From: Desulfovulcanus ferrireducens
Lineage (GTDB): Bacteria; Desulfobacterota; Desulfovibrionia; Desulfovibrionales; Desulfonatronovibrionaceae
Reading direction: 5' to 3'
Assembly (NCBI RefSeq): GCF_018704065.1
Contig: NZ_JAGUQP010000001.1
Location: forward strand, 62,001 to 126,000
Length of the DNA stretch: 64,000 nucleotides
Part shown: positions 53,656 through 63,230 of the stretch, in pieces
Layout: every line of letters starts with the position of its first letter
Position numbering within the stretch: the stretch's first letter is position 1
Translations under genes and position numbers: made by a program
The notes under the pieces: model-generated
Told to the model about the DNA's origin: nothing
Databases searched by the model: none
What the model saw: the letters and a program-made list of their open reading frames with translations, nothing else

Positions 53656-55154
53656 AGAAGAATATTTTTGGGATTTTGAGCTGTTGTCTTGGCCTTTTTT
53701 TAGGTTTTGCAAACCCTATATTCCATTTTCCGCCATTTATCTTTTTATTCCTTTGTAGCCTAAATTCCATTGCCTTAAAAAAGAATTCACCAGGCGAGGT
53801 TTTTAGGACAAGTCTTGTCTGTTCTATCCCGGCTTACTCTCTAGCCCTTTACTGGCTGGTTGTCCCAGTGCATAAGTATGGACAACTACCTTTAATTTTG
53901 GCCATTCCCTGCCCTATTTTAATGGGATGTTACCTAAGCTTATTTTCATCCTGCTATGCTTTGACTATAAATTTTTTTAAAAACAAGTTTTCATGGCCTA
54001 TTTTAGCTCTTGCCGGTGCGAGTGTTTGGGCCAGCTTGGAGGTCGTAAGGGAATATTTATTCACCGGTTTCCCCTGGTTAGTTTTGGCCTCATCTTTTAG
54101 CGAGTGGCCTTTTTTTATCCAGCCAGTTAAGTTTATTGGTTCTTATGGCCTGGGGTTTGCTCTCGCTACTTGCTCCATTTGGATTAGCTTGAAAAGCAAG
54201 AAAACTATTTCTTCAGCGTTTGTTTTGATAATATCAATTGCTCTGGTGGGGCTAGTATCAAAAAATAATACTCAGGTAGGAGCAGAAAAGACAGTACTTT
54301 TGGTCCAGGGCAATATTAATCAAGATAAAAAGTGGGAAAAAACTTACCAGTTAAAGACCATTAACAAATATATTTTCTTGACCAAAAAAGGGTTACAGGA
54401 AGGGAGACCAGATTTAGTCATCTGGCCGGAAACAGCTCTACCTTTTTATTTTCAGGAGGTAACAGACCTGAGCTTAAAGATAAAAAATTTTGTTAGGTCT
54501 GAAAAAATTAACCTTATCACCGGCGCACCGGGATATAAGCTACTTTCATCACGGGATAAGTATAGATTATTTAACCGTGCCTTTTTAATAAACGAAAAAG
54601 GAGATGTTCAAGGATATTACGACAAAGAACATTTAGTTCCTTTTGGAGAGTATGTTCCACTAGGAAAATATTTGCCATTCTTACATAAACTGGTTGAGGG
54701 AGCGGGCGATTTTTCCCCTGGCCAGCACACTCAGCCAATGCGCTTAGGTAATCTTGCTTTGGGGATGCTCATTTGTTATGAAGCTATCTTTCCACAGCTA
54801 GCCCAAAAGCGAGTTGAGCAAGGGGCCAATATCCTTGTAAATATTAGTAATGATGCCTGGTTTGGTGATACGTCAGCCCCTGAACAACATTTGCATTTGG
54901 CCTTACTTAGGGCAGTGGAGCAAGGGAGATACTTGGTCCGTAGCACCAATACAGGAATTTCAGTTATAGTTGATCCTTACGGAAGAATCATAAAACAAAC
55001 CGATTTGTTTACGGATGCTTTTTTAAGCGGTGAAATCCGTTTACTAACAAAGACTACTTTTTTCCACCGTTACTATTTTGGTATTCATTGTCTGCTAATT
55101 TTAAGTGCTATTATCTTTATTTCTTTGGCGTTTTTTAAAAGGTGGAGAGGTTAA
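53643..55154 (+). CDS. lnt: apolipoprotein N-acyltransferase
   Basis: 503 residues. Seven or eight membrane helices span about 1-200, then the periplasmic nitrilase domain. The catalytic triad is Glu in WPETALPFYF, Lys in YYDKEHLVPFGEYVPL and Cys in MLICYEAIFP. It adds the third acyl chain to lipoproteins, of which this window encodes at least two. It follows and overlaps corC. The last helix lies near the C-terminus. Confidence 0.94.
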   Translation: MQFLKKNIFGILSCCLGLFLGFANPIFHFPPFIFLFLCSLNSIALKKNSPGEVFRTSLVCSIPAYSLALYWLVVPVHKYGQLPLILAIPCPILMGCYLSLFSSCYALTINFFKNKFSWPILALAGASVWASLEVVREYLFTGFPWLVLASSFSEWPFFIQPVKFIGSYGLGFALATCSIWISLKSKKTISSAFVLIISIALVGLVSKNNTQVGAEKTVLLVQGNINQDKKWEKTYQLKTINKYIFLTKKGLQEGRPDLVIWPETALPFYFQEVTDLSLKIKNFVRSEKINLITGAPGYKLLSSRDKYRLFNRAFLINEKGDVQGYYDKEHLVPFGEYVPLGKYLPFLHKLVEGAGDFSPGQHTQPMRLGNLALGMLICYEAIFPQLAQKRVEQGANILVNISNDAWFGDTSAPEQHLHLALLRAVEQGRYLVRSTNTGISVIVDPYGRIIKQTDLFTDAFLSGEIRLLTKTTFFHRYYFGIHCLLILSAIIFISLAFFKRWRG

Positions 55155-55264
55155 GGTGTAAAGTTGTTTTAAAAGATAAGCAGATGAAAATTTTATCATC
55201 TCCCACCCTAGTTTCTTTAAATCTAAATTTTTAAAATGGTACTTTTAAAATGGCTAATAAGGAT

Positions 55265-56381
55265 ATGTTACAGTTCACAGACTTAAAGATACGAGCTTCC
55301 CAACTTCTTGATAAATTTTTGTCCTTTTGGGGGCGTCTTTGACCTGGACGGAAAGAAAAAAAAGTTAGCTGAGATTGAGGCAAGGATCAGCCAGCCAAAG
55401 GCGTGGGAAAATCCAGAAGCCTTGACCCCTATTTTACAGGAAAAGAGGCAATTGGAAGAAACTATTGCCAAGTTGGAAGAATTGAAAAAGAGTGAACAGG
55501 ACGTGCAGGAGTGGCTGGTTCTGGCTGAAGAAGAGCAAACTCAGGAGGTATTTTCCCTCTTAAAGGAACATTTGGATATCCTTAAAAGAAAGCTGCAGCA
55601 GGCAGAAATGGAAACCTTGCTCGCTGAGCCAGAGGATAAGTCGTCGGCCATTTTAGAAATTCATCCGGGAGCCGGTGGGACCGAGGCTCAGGATTGGGCG
55701 GAAATGCTTTTGCGTATGTATACCCGATGGGCCGAGCGCAAAGGCTTTAAAATTGATTATCTTGACTATTTACCCGGGGATGAGGCAGGCGTAAAAAGTG
55801 TTACAATTCAGGTAAATGGCTCATATGCTTATGGTCTGTTAAAAGGGGAGAAGGGGATTCATCGTTTAATCAGAATTTCACCCTTTGATGCTTCAGGGAG
55901 AAGGCATACCTCATTTGCTTCGGTAGATACTTATCCACAGGTTAGCGGTGAAATAGAAATAGATATAAGGGAAGAGGACCTACGCATTGAGGCCTTTAGG
56001 GCAAGTGGACCTGGTGGACAACACGTGAATAAAACCAGTTCAGCTATCCGTATAACTCACCTCCCAACAGGAATTGTAGTTCAATGTCAGAATGAGAGGT
56101 CTCAAAGACGAAATAAAGAGTCTGCTCTTAAAATTTTAAAGGCCAAACTTTATGAAATTGAGATCCAGAAAATAAATGCCGAAAAGCAAGCCGAGTATGC
56201 CTCAAAAGATGCTATTGCCTGGGGTAGTCAGATTCGCACGTATACCCTGCATCCCTATAGGTTAGTAAAAGATCACCGCGTTGGGACCGAAATAAGTGAT
56301 GTTGATAGTGTTTTGGACGGGAATTTGGACGAACTGATTCGCAATTATCTTTTGTATAAGGCCTCTAAGAGAAGTGGCTGA
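55265..56381 (+). CDS. prfB: peptide chain release factor 2, with programmed +1 frameshift
   Basis: About 371 residues. The first frame opens MLQFTDLKIRASQLLD and runs to CTT TGA C (55337-55343). A +1 shift there continues as DLDGKKKK to the stop at 56381. GGGGG three bases before CTT is the internal Shine-Dalgarno that drives the shift, as in E. coli. The protein has the RF2 SPF motif (SPFDASGRRH) and GGQ (GPGGQHVNK). It ends translation at UGA and UAA and controls itself through its own UGA. ATG 55250 is an alternative start. Confidence 0.95.
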
Positions 56382-56518
56382 GTCCAATTCTAAACATCTG
56401 AGGAACTTGTTTGAGCGGTGATAAACATTAACAAGTTGAGATTTGACTCTCTACAACTAACTTTTCATCTGATGACGCAGACAAATAATTAGTCTGAGTC
56501 TTTAACGAATTACGAATA

Positions 56519-57370
56519 ATGAAGGTTGAAAATTTTACTGACGAAGAAAGACAAAGGTTAATCCAAGAACTCAATCTGCTTGAGCAGCATATCCTGCGTC
56601 TTGATGAAAAAGGGGAAGAAAGACGTGAAGTTAGGAACATGCAGGTTCTGATTCGTCTTTGTCCGGACTTGGACGACAAAGAACTTTCAAGAATTCTTTC
56701 CTCGCTAAATTTAAATTCTTCATGGCTTAATTTTTCTTTAGAGGAAGATAAATATTTAGTACTGTTAAAGATCCAAGAATTAATAAGAACCTTAAGTCTG
56801 GCTAAGGACCATGATCCGTTAACTAACTTGTACAATCGTGGTTATTTTGAACACGTCCTTGCAAGAGAGTTACAGTATTCAAAGGAATTTAATACCCCGG
56901 TTACTTTATCTATAATGGATATTGATGATTTCAAAAAGATCAATGACCAATATGGCCATCTCTGTGGAGACAAGGTTTTAAAGACATTGGCTGGCATTTT
57001 ACGTTCAAATATCAGATCTACTGATTATGCATCCCGTATTGGTGGTGAGGAGTTCGCTTTAATTTTTTCTGGTGCAGGGATGACTAGAACCAAGGCTATT
57101 TTAAATAGGATCATGAATCAAATACGAAAAACAGTTGTTTGTTGCTCAGAAGTAAACCAGAAGGTAAAGTTTACATTATCCGTAGGTGTTGCATGTTATA
57201 GCGGAAAAGGTCTTATTGATAAAGATGAATTTATGAATATCGCAGACAAGCAGCTTTATAAAGCTAAGTCAGAGGGTAAAAATACGATTAAATACACTCC
57301 TGTGATAGGTAGATTAGAAGATGATATTTTCATTGTCAAAGGTGAAGAAAAAAAATTTCTGCTTTCCTGA
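56519..57370 (+). CDS. diguanylate cyclase (GGDEF domain)
   Basis: 283 residues. An N-terminal helical part (1-100) with no membrane segment is of unknown sensing role. The GGDEF domain is at about 105-270: DPLTNLYNRGYFEHVLAREL, then MDIDDFKKINDQYGH and the active-site IGGEEFALIFSG. RSTD, just before it, is the RxxD inhibitory site, so the enzyme should be feedback controlled. It makes c-di-GMP in the cytoplasm. The PilZ protein at 51150 is a candidate receptor. Confidence 0.92.
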   Translation: MKVENFTDEERQRLIQELNLLEQHILRLDEKGEERREVRNMQVLIRLCPDLDDKELSRILSSLNLNSSWLNFSLEEDKYLVLLKIQELIRTLSLAKDHDPLTNLYNRGYFEHVLARELQYSKEFNTPVTLSIMDIDDFKKINDQYGHLCGDKVLKTLAGILRSNIRSTDYASRIGGEEFALIFSGAGMTRTKAILNRIMNQIRKTVVCCSEVNQKVKFTLSVGVACYSGKGLIDKDEFMNIADKQLYKAKSEGKNTIKYTPVIGRLEDDIFIVKGEEKKFLLS

Positions 57371-57572
57371 TCTATGTTTGGAGTTATAGGTTATGAGTTT
57401 TGAGCATGAGACGCTGTGCTGTGTACATACTGTGTTGTAACTGCTTAAGGGGTGCATCCGATGGCTGCACTTGCGTTGAGTAGTTGAGTTGGTGAGTGGT
57501 TGACTATGTAGGACGGTCAGTGGATATGGGATTCCGTTAACTCAGAACCATGGACCTTAAAAAAGGTGAGAT

Positions 57573-58376
57573 ATGCAAAACAAGACATTAAGTATTTCTA
57601 TATTTAGTGGTAAGGGGGGGGTTGGTAAAACCAATCTGGCTTTAAATTTAGGCTATGCTTTATTTAAACTTGCTCAGCCAACAATGCTCATGGATTGTGA
57701 TTTAGGGTTAGCGAATTTGGATGTACTTTTGGGCATAACTCCAGACAAAAACTTTCAGGATATACTTAGGAAAGGGGCGAAACCAGAACAAATTATTGTT
57801 TATCTTGAAAAAAACGAGTTTGCTCTCATCCCTGCCGCTTCCGGAGTACCGGAACTTGTTGATCTGGATGAAGATTTGCAACTTCTAATTTTTCAAAATC
57901 TGGAGCAGTTATTTAAGAGATACAACTTTTTGTTGATGGATCTTGGCGCTGGCATAAGTTCAACGGTTTTATCTTTTGCCCGGACTAGTCACCAAAGGAT
58001 TTTAATTATCACTCCTGAGCCGACATCTTTGACAGACGGCTACGCCTTAATTAAAGTTTTGTATTTAAAACATAAGGTGAAGGATTTTTGGATATTAGTA
58101 AATATGGTTCAATCTGAAAATGAAGCCCTAAAGACTTTTGAACGTTTACGTGCAGCTTGTGATAAGTTTTTAAAATTGCCTATTAGTTTCTTGGGCTTTG
58201 TACGTAATGACCCAAAGATACCTGAATCAGTGCGTAAGCAGGTTCCATTTTTAAAATACGCTCCTTCTTCTCCCGGTGCGACAGATATTTTACTTATAGC
58301 AAAAAGATTGATTGAAAAGCGAGAAAAATTATTATCTACTATATCCGGTGCCTCGGTTTTAAAAATGGATTTCTAG
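57573..58376 (+). CDS. MinD/ParA-type ATPase (FlhG/YlxH-like)
   Basis: 267 residues. Walker A is FSGKGGVGKTN at 12-22, followed by MDCDLGLANLDVLLG and the Walker B-like LLMDLGAGISSTVL. The FVRNDPKIPESVRKQVP segment is typical of the FlhG/FleN and YlxH group that set flagellar number. No flagellar gene lies beside it, so the role is open. It could control polar placement of another machine. The MinD membrane-targeting helix is not obvious. Confidence 0.82.
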   Translation: MQNKTLSISIFSGKGGVGKTNLALNLGYALFKLAQPTMLMDCDLGLANLDVLLGITPDKNFQDILRKGAKPEQIIVYLEKNEFALIPAASGVPELVDLDEDLQLLIFQNLEQLFKRYNFLLMDLGAGISSTVLSFARTSHQRILIITPEPTSLTDGYALIKVLYLKHKVKDFWILVNMVQSENEALKTFERLRAACDKFLKLPISFLGFVRNDPKIPESVRKQVPFLKYAPSSPGATDILLIAKRLIEKREKLLSTISGASVLKMDF

Positions 58377-58579
58377 CCTAATTAAATTTTTTAACAAATA
58401 TAATGTATTAAAAAGACTGAAGATATTTTTTATATCTGCCAAATCTATTCAAAATTATCTCTCATTTTTTTATTTATCTATTGATTTTACTTGATTTTAT
58501 TTTGATTTTGAGAAAAATATTATTAAGAATCCAAAGCTGATTAGGTTTTTACAGGAAAAACACAAACAGGAGGGGGGCA

Positions 58580-58855
58580 ATGAATAAGAGTGAACTAATT
58601 AAGACGTTGGCTGAGGAAAGAAATATTTCTGTGGAAGAAGCTACAGACATTGTGAATATTTTTTTTGATTCTATGAAAGAAGCCCTCAAAATTGGAAACA
58701 GAGTTGAAATCAGGGGGTTTGGCAGCTTTAAGATAAAGGAGTATAAAGGCTACCAAGGTCGAAATCCCAAGACCGGTGAAAAAGTCGAGGTTAAACCAAA
58801 AAGGCTTCCCTTTTTTCGTGCCGGAAAAGAGTTGAAGGAATATCTCAATAGCTAA
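58580..58855 (+). CDS. HU/IHF-family DNA-binding protein
   Basis: 91 residues with the full HU fold. MNKSELIKTLAEERNISVEE is the N-terminal helix pair. The arm signature GFGSFKIKEYKGYQGRNPKT contains the proline-tipped loop that bends DNA, and FRAGKELKEYLN ends the protein. AGGAGGGG precedes the ATG. The final TAA overlaps the ATG of the next gene by one base, coupling it to the selenoprotein. Confidence 0.95.
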   Translation: MNKSELIKTLAEERNISVEEATDIVNIFFDSMKEALKIGNRVEIRGFGSFKIKEYKGYQGRNPKTGEKVEVKPKRLPFFRAGKELKEYLNS

Positions 58856-59712
58856 TGTTGAAGCTGAGGCTATTTTTTCTTTTTTCCCTTTTTTGTTTTC
58901 TGGTCTCACCGGTCTGGGCCAAAGGTTTAAGCATTTATTACACTGCTAATACATTTGCCAAAATCCGCCCCTGTCCAACCTGAGGCGGAAAGACACTAGG
59001 TGGACTGGCCCGGCGGGCTGGTTTTTTTGAACAAAAAAGGAAAAGTTTTACTTTCTTTGTCTTTGGTCCCTATGAATTTTTAAAGCCAGCTTCAATATCT
59101 CGAAAGCCAGAAGGATTTTACACTTCTTTAGTTTCTGCTTTTAGGTCTTTAAAGTATCATGTTGGTTTTCTAACCAGTTTAGAAAATGATATTTTGAAAA
59201 TAAACTCGAGCTCTATTCCTGAAAATTGGCGTGTAATGCCCAAGGAAAATCCGACGGTCTTTAAGTATAAAGTGAATAAAGATGAGATTTTTTTTGTTCT
59301 TTTTCCAGAAAAGACAAGTAAATTTGAACAGGTATGTAAAAAAGTAAATCTGTTAGCTAAAAGTATTAGTCTTAGCAATAAAGGGGCTTTGATTATTGGT
59401 CTTAGTCCCTGGGGGGCTGACCTCGAGAAGAGGTATCTAGAATTTCCAGGTTGTTTTGTGCATGTTTTATTGGGCTCTGGGGAGGGTTTTGGCACACGAG
59501 GGAAGATCGTCAACAATGCTTATACTCTTTGGATTAGACCTTATCCCCAGGGCAAGGCAGTGAATTTACTCAAAATTTTGAAGTTTCCTTCCGAGGATTC
59601 AAATTGGCAATGGAAACAAGGGGATAATGTAATTCTCGATATTTTCCCTTTAAATGATCGAGTTCCTTCAGATGAAAAAATTTTAACATTATTTAAAGGT
59701 GTTAGAGATTAA
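58855..59712 (+). CDS. secreted putative selenoprotein with CPTU motif (in-frame TGA)
   Basis: 285 residues, read through one TGA at codon 43 (58981-58983). The frame opens with a signal peptide (MLKLRLFFLFSLFCFLVSPV, cleavage near WA-KG), then GLSIYYTANTFAKIRPCPT-U-GG and LGGLARRAGFF. After that come about 200 residues including IIGLSPWGADLEKRYLEFPG. The start of the mature part recalls the UshA/5'-nucleotidase type opening (YTAN..., GGLARRA), but its metal-binding His is absent, so the family is unsure. CPTU is a CxxU redox-type motif. A stem-loop begins 19 nt after the UGA. It overlaps HU by one base and precedes dapF. Confidence 0.72.
59003..59023 (+). promoter_or_regulatory. putative SECIS element of the CPTU protein gene
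   Basis: GACTGGCCC pairs with GGGCTGGTT over 9 bp (three G-T pairs) around GGC. The stem starts 19 nt after the UGA, inside the 16-37 nt window usual in bacteria. The apical loop is very short and G-rich. It was folded by eye. Confidence 0.45.
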
Positions 59713-59714
59713 TT

Positions 59715-60563
59715 ATGACGGAGAATGAATTGGATACAGCGCAATTTTTTAAGATGCAAGGCAGTGGTAATGACTTTATTCTTTTTGATAACCGTGAATT
59801 GAGGCTTAGCCCGGAGAAGATGGGCCTTTGGGCCAAAAAACTTTGTCCACGCGCATTTGCTATCGGGGCGGATGGGATGATTTTTTTAGACGAACCGGAT
59901 AAACAGGGCATTGATTATCGATGGCATTTTTTTAATTCAGATGGGTCTCGGGCGGAGATGTGCGGAAATGGGTCCAGGTGCGCGGCCAGATTAGCTTATG
60001 AACTGGGCATGGCACCCAAAAAGCATATTTTTGGAACAGATGCCGGTCCAATACAGGCTCAGGTTCTGGAAGAAGGTCAGGTTAAGGTGCAACTTACTCC
60101 TCCACGAGATTTACAACTTAATCTGTCTTTGACACTTGATGAACAAAGGGAACTCAATGTCCATTTTGTAAATACTGGAGTACCTCATGCTGTTGTTATC
60201 ACAAAAAATTTGCAAAAAATGGATGTCCAGAAATTAGGTCAGACTATTCGTTTTCATACACAATTTTCACCTGCTGGCACTAATGTAAATTTTATCGAAA
60301 TAAAGGATAATGACAAAATATTATTACGCACCTATGAAAGAGGGGTCGAGAGCGAAACCTATGCATGTGGAACAGGTGCTGCTGCCAGCGTTGTTGTAGC
60401 TAATAGGCTGGGATTGCTCAACAATTCTGTTCAGGTGACCACAACTGGCGGGGAAGTTTTACGTATTATCCTTGAAGATGATAAAGTTTTCTTACAAGGT
60501 AAAGCTGTTCTTGTTTACGAAGGGCGAGTTTTTTTAAAACAGTTTGGTCTGGATGAAGAGTAA
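59715..60563 (+). CDS. dapF: diaminopimelate epimerase
   Basis: 282 residues. The two catalytic Cys lie in SRAEMCGNGSRCAARLAYEL and SETYACGTGAAASVVV, so both halves of the symmetrical fold are intact. N-terminal FFKMQGSGNDFILFDN is the usual start. It makes meso-diaminopimelate for lysine and peptidoglycan. It starts 2 bases after the CPTU protein stop, so the two are translated together; dapA follows after 90 bases. Confidence 0.96.
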   Translation: MTENELDTAQFFKMQGSGNDFILFDNRELRLSPEKMGLWAKKLCPRAFAIGADGMIFLDEPDKQGIDYRWHFFNSDGSRAEMCGNGSRCAARLAYELGMAPKKHIFGTDAGPIQAQVLEEGQVKVQLTPPRDLQLNLSLTLDEQRELNVHFVNTGVPHAVVITKNLQKMDVQKLGQTIRFHTQFSPAGTNVNFIEIKDNDKILLRTYERGVESETYACGTGAAASVVVANRLGLLNNSVQVTTTGGEVLRIILEDDKVFLQGKAVLVYEGRVFLKQFGLDEE

Positions 60564-60568
60564 TTAAT

Positions 60569-60602
60569 AGTTTCGAGTTAGGACGCGCCATACCTCGAAA
60601 CT
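60569..60602 (+). other. hairpin between dapF and dapA
   Basis: AGTTTCGAG and CTCGAAACT form a perfect 9-bp stem with a 16-nt loop. No T-run follows. It may adjust the relative expression of the two genes. Confidence 0.4.
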
Positions 60603-60653
60603 CGGAAATAATTTTAATCTTTAAACTCTAAACTTTTACTGGGAGGATATTAG

Positions 60654-61538
60654 ATGCAATTTAAGGGCGCATTTACAGCTTTGGTTACTCCTTTTAAGGA
60701 CGGCAAGCTAGATGAGGAAGCTTATAGAGAATTGATTGAGTGGCAGATAGAGGAAGGCATTAATGGCCTTGTTCCTTGCGGTACTACAGGTGAGTCCGCA
60801 ACCCTTAGTCATGAGGAACATAAACAAGTGATCAAAATTTGTGTTGAACAAGCCAAAGGAAGAGTGCCGGTTCTGGCAGGTGCCGGGTCAAACTCTACCA
60901 GTGAGGCCATTGATTTAACTCGTTATGCCAAAGAAGCCGGGGCAGATGGAGCACTGCTTATAACACCATATTATAACAAGCCGACACCTGAAGGAATAGT
61001 CGCCCATTTTAAGGCCATTGCCAAGGAAGTCTCTATTCCTATGATTGTATACAATGTCCCCAGCAGGACTTCTTTAAACGTTTTACCTCCAACAGTGGCC
61101 AGGCTCTTTAAGGAAATACCTGAGGTAGTTGGTATAAAAGAAGCTACAGGAGATCTAAAGCAAGTTTCTGAAGTAATTGAGGAGTGCGGTCCGGAATTTA
61201 TCGTTTTGTCTGGTGATGATTTTACAGTTTTGCCTCTGTTATCTGTTGGTGGACATGGAGTAATTTCCGTAGTCTCTAATATTGTGCCACGAAAGATGAG
61301 TGATTTATGCAAGGCGGTTTTTCAAAATGATCTGGAAACAGCTCAAAAACTTCATCAAGACATGGCTCCCCTTTGTCGGGCTATGTTTCTGGAAACTAAT
61401 CCAATTCCGGTTAAAACTGCTCTTTCATTAATGGGAAAGATAAGGTTGGAGTTGAGATTACCTCTGGTACCGTTGCTTGCGGCCAATGAAGAAAAATTAA
61501 GAAGTATTTTGGTGAGCAAACAATTGATCTCTGGTTGA
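60654..61538 (+). CDS. dapA: 4-hydroxy-tetrahydrodipicolinate synthase
   Basis: 294 residues, a TIM-barrel. [14 protein letters not shown] is the substrate loop, [10 protein letters not shown] has the catalytic Tyr, GIKEATGD has the Schiff-base Lys, and [12 protein letters not shown] is conserved. It condenses pyruvate with aspartate semialdehyde, the first step specific to lysine and diaminopimelate. GGGAGGAT precedes the ATG. With dapF it forms a short diaminopimelate operon ended by the terminator at 61551. Confidence 0.97.
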   Translation: MQFKGAFTALVTPFKDGKLDEEAYRELIEWQIEEGINGLVPCGTTGESATLSHEEHKQVIKICVEQAKGRVPVLAGAGSNSTSEAIDLTRYAKEAGADGALLITPYYNKPTPEGIVAHFKAIAKEVSIPMIVYNVPSRTSLNVLPPTVARLFKEIPEVVGIKEATGDLKQVSEVIEECGPEFIVLSGDDFTVLPLLSVGGHGVISVVSNIVPRKMSDLCKAVFQNDLETAQKLHQDMAPLCRAMFLETNPIPVKTALSLMGKIRLELRLPLVPLLAANEEKLRSILVSKQLISG

Positions 61539-61550
61539 ATGGTTTATTAG

Positions 61551-61606
61551 TTGAGTAGCTGAGTGTTTTATTGGGTAGTGTCCATACTCAGCTACTCAAT
61601 TTTTTA
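61551..61606 (+). terminator. rho-independent terminator after dapA
   Basis: TTGAGTAGCTGAGT and ACTCAGCTACTCAA form a perfect 14-bp stem around a 21-nt loop, followed by TTTTTTATC. It starts 13 bases after the dapA stop. Confidence 0.8.
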
Positions 61607-61646
61607 TCAACTCAACCATTTAACTAATCAACTAGTTCCTGCTATA

Positions 61647-62351
61647 TTAAGGCACATCTGCTTCTTCCCAGGAAATAGCCTGTATCTGAGGTAAATCAAG
61701 TAGTTGAGATACAATCTTGTTCCAAGGCAGAGTATCTTTACTGTGTAATCTTATTTTGTAGGTTACATAGCCTTCCACTTTATCTTGATAATAATTGATA
61801 AATTTTATCCGCAAGCCGGGTTCGTAAAGGGATAGAACCGCCTTGACCATGTTCAAAGGAGCTTCGGAACATTCACATCTGAGAGTTAAAAGGGTGTGTT
61901 GATCATGGGTTATGGTTCGGCGAAAAAAACGTAAAGGGTAGAGGACAAATATACTGATGATAGTGGTTAAAATGGCTGGAATATATAATCCAGCTCCTAC
62001 AGTGAGGCCAATGCCGGTTACTAGCCATAGACCTGCAGCAGTTGTTAGCCCTCGTACGGATCCTTTTCCCTTAATAATTGCTCCCGCGCCTAAGAAACCC
62101 ATGCTGGCAATAGCGTAAGAGGCAATGCGCGCGGGATCAAGGCGAATAACGCTGTTTACATTATATTCTTTGAATATATCAGTGATTGCTAAAGAGAGAA
62201 TCATCATCAAACAGGCTCCTATGGCAACCAAAAGGTTGGTGCGAAAGCCTGCGCTTTGTCCGTGTGATTCACGTTCAAAGCCAATAACTCCACCTAAAAT
62301 GGCCGTTAGGAAGAGTTTAAATATATAGGTAGAAAGTTGAGGGTAGTCCAT
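61647..62351 (-). CDS. MgtC/SapB-family membrane protein
   Basis: 234 residues. It has five hydrophobic segments in about 1-150: FLTAILGGVIGFERESHGQS, then GFRTNLLVAIGACLMMILS, IASYAIASMGFLGAGAIIKG and RGLTTAAGLWLVTGIGLTVG, all hallmarks of MgtC. A soluble C-terminal domain of about 85 residues follows, ACT-like as in long MgtC proteins. MgtC proteins support growth in low Mg2+ and inhibit F-ATPase in some species. Upstream on the same strand lies pyrR, without clear link. Confidence 0.87.
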   Translation of the reverse strand: MDYPQLSTYIFKLFLTAILGGVIGFERESHGQSAGFRTNLLVAIGACLMMILSLAITDIFKEYNVNSVIRLDPARIASYAIASMGFLGAGAIIKGKGSVRGLTTAAGLWLVTGIGLTVGAGLYIPAILTTIISIFVLYPLRFFRRTITHDQHTLLTLRCECSEAPLNMVKAVLSLYEPGLRIKFINYYQDKVEGYVTYKIRLHSKDTLPWNKIVSQLLDLPQIQAISWEEADVP

Positions 62352-62416
62352 TAAAAAGTACCTTAACTATTTAAAGTTAAATGTGTTTGTCTTTCCAGGT
62401 TTCTATTTTTAGCCTT

Positions 62417-62950
62417 CTATCCTTCTAAAACAACCATGTCTTCACCGTCATGCTCTTTAGTTAGAACATGTACGAGCTCTCGTCTGGAAGTGTTTAACTT
62501 TTTGCCCACGAAGTCTGCATGGATGGGAAGTTCCCTGTGTCCCCGGTCAATTAAAACCAGAAGCTTGATGGTTTTGGGACGGCCAAAGTCTAAAATGGCT
62601 TCCAATGCTGCCCGGACAGTACGGCCTGTAAAGAGAACGTCATCTACCAAAACAATATCTTTTTCACCTAGGTCAAACGGAATATCGGTCTTATTAATAG
62701 AGGGGGTAGAGGCCAAATTGGTCCAGTCGTCCCGGTAAAGATTAATGTCTAGCTTACCTAAGTCTAATTGTTTTTTTGTTTTTTGTTCCAGGATTTTTTT
62801 TATGCGTTCGGCTAAATCAACGCCGCGTCTTTGAATACCAATAAGGGCTAATTTGGAAAAGTCAGATATACGTTCTAGAACTTCATAGGCTAGTCTTTCC
62901 AGAGTTTTTTGCATTTGTTCGGCATTCATTATTTGCTTTTCGTTTTTCAT
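62417..62950 (-). CDS. pyrR: PyrR-type bifunctional regulator/uracil phosphoribosyltransferase
   Basis: 177 residues. The PRPP loop is VLVDDVLFTGRTVRAAL. IQRRGVDLAERI, YRDDWTN (in the flexible hood) and the C-terminal RRELVHVLTKEHDGEDMVVL match PyrR. GAGGTGAG precedes the ATG. In Gram-positives it binds pyr mRNA. In Desulfobacterota it may act mainly as a uracil phosphoribosyltransferase. No pyr operon or attenuator is in the window. Confidence 0.9.
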   Translation of the reverse strand: MKNEKQIMNAEQMQKTLERLAYEVLERISDFSKLALIGIQRRGVDLAERIKKILEQKTKKQLDLGKLDINLYRDDWTNLASTPSINKTDIPFDLGEKDIVLVDDVLFTGRTVRAALEAILDFGRPKTIKLLVLIDRGHRELPIHADFVGKKLNTSRRELVHVLTKEHDGEDMVVLEG

Positions 62951-63230
62951 AATCTCACCTCAAAACATTTTGGTTATTAATTATGCCTTTAATTTAGACG
63001 TTCGTCAAAGTTTTCTCAGCTATATATTCTTAAATTTTTTCATTTTGACCTGGTTTAAACAGAATTTTACTTATGAGTTTGTGGCTGAAACTTTAAATCA
63101 ACTCAATTTGCATAGTTTATTTCAGTCTTAGTTTCTTTCATGCTGGTACAAAAACGTGGACCCATCTATAACTTGCTTGCGGACAGAGCATAATGGGATA
63201 CTTTGGGTAAACGAATAGTCTTTTAATTAT

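Noticed and set aside
55308-56381. prfB starting at 55308
   Set aside because: The proper RF2 N-terminus lies in the other frame, and the CTT-TGA-C shift site with upstream GGGGG is explicit.
59194-59712. A 172-residue protein starting inside the CPTU gene
   Set aside because: The frame extends upstream to a signal peptide at 58855 through one TGA in a conserved-looking redox motif, and the ATG at 59194 has no ribosome site.
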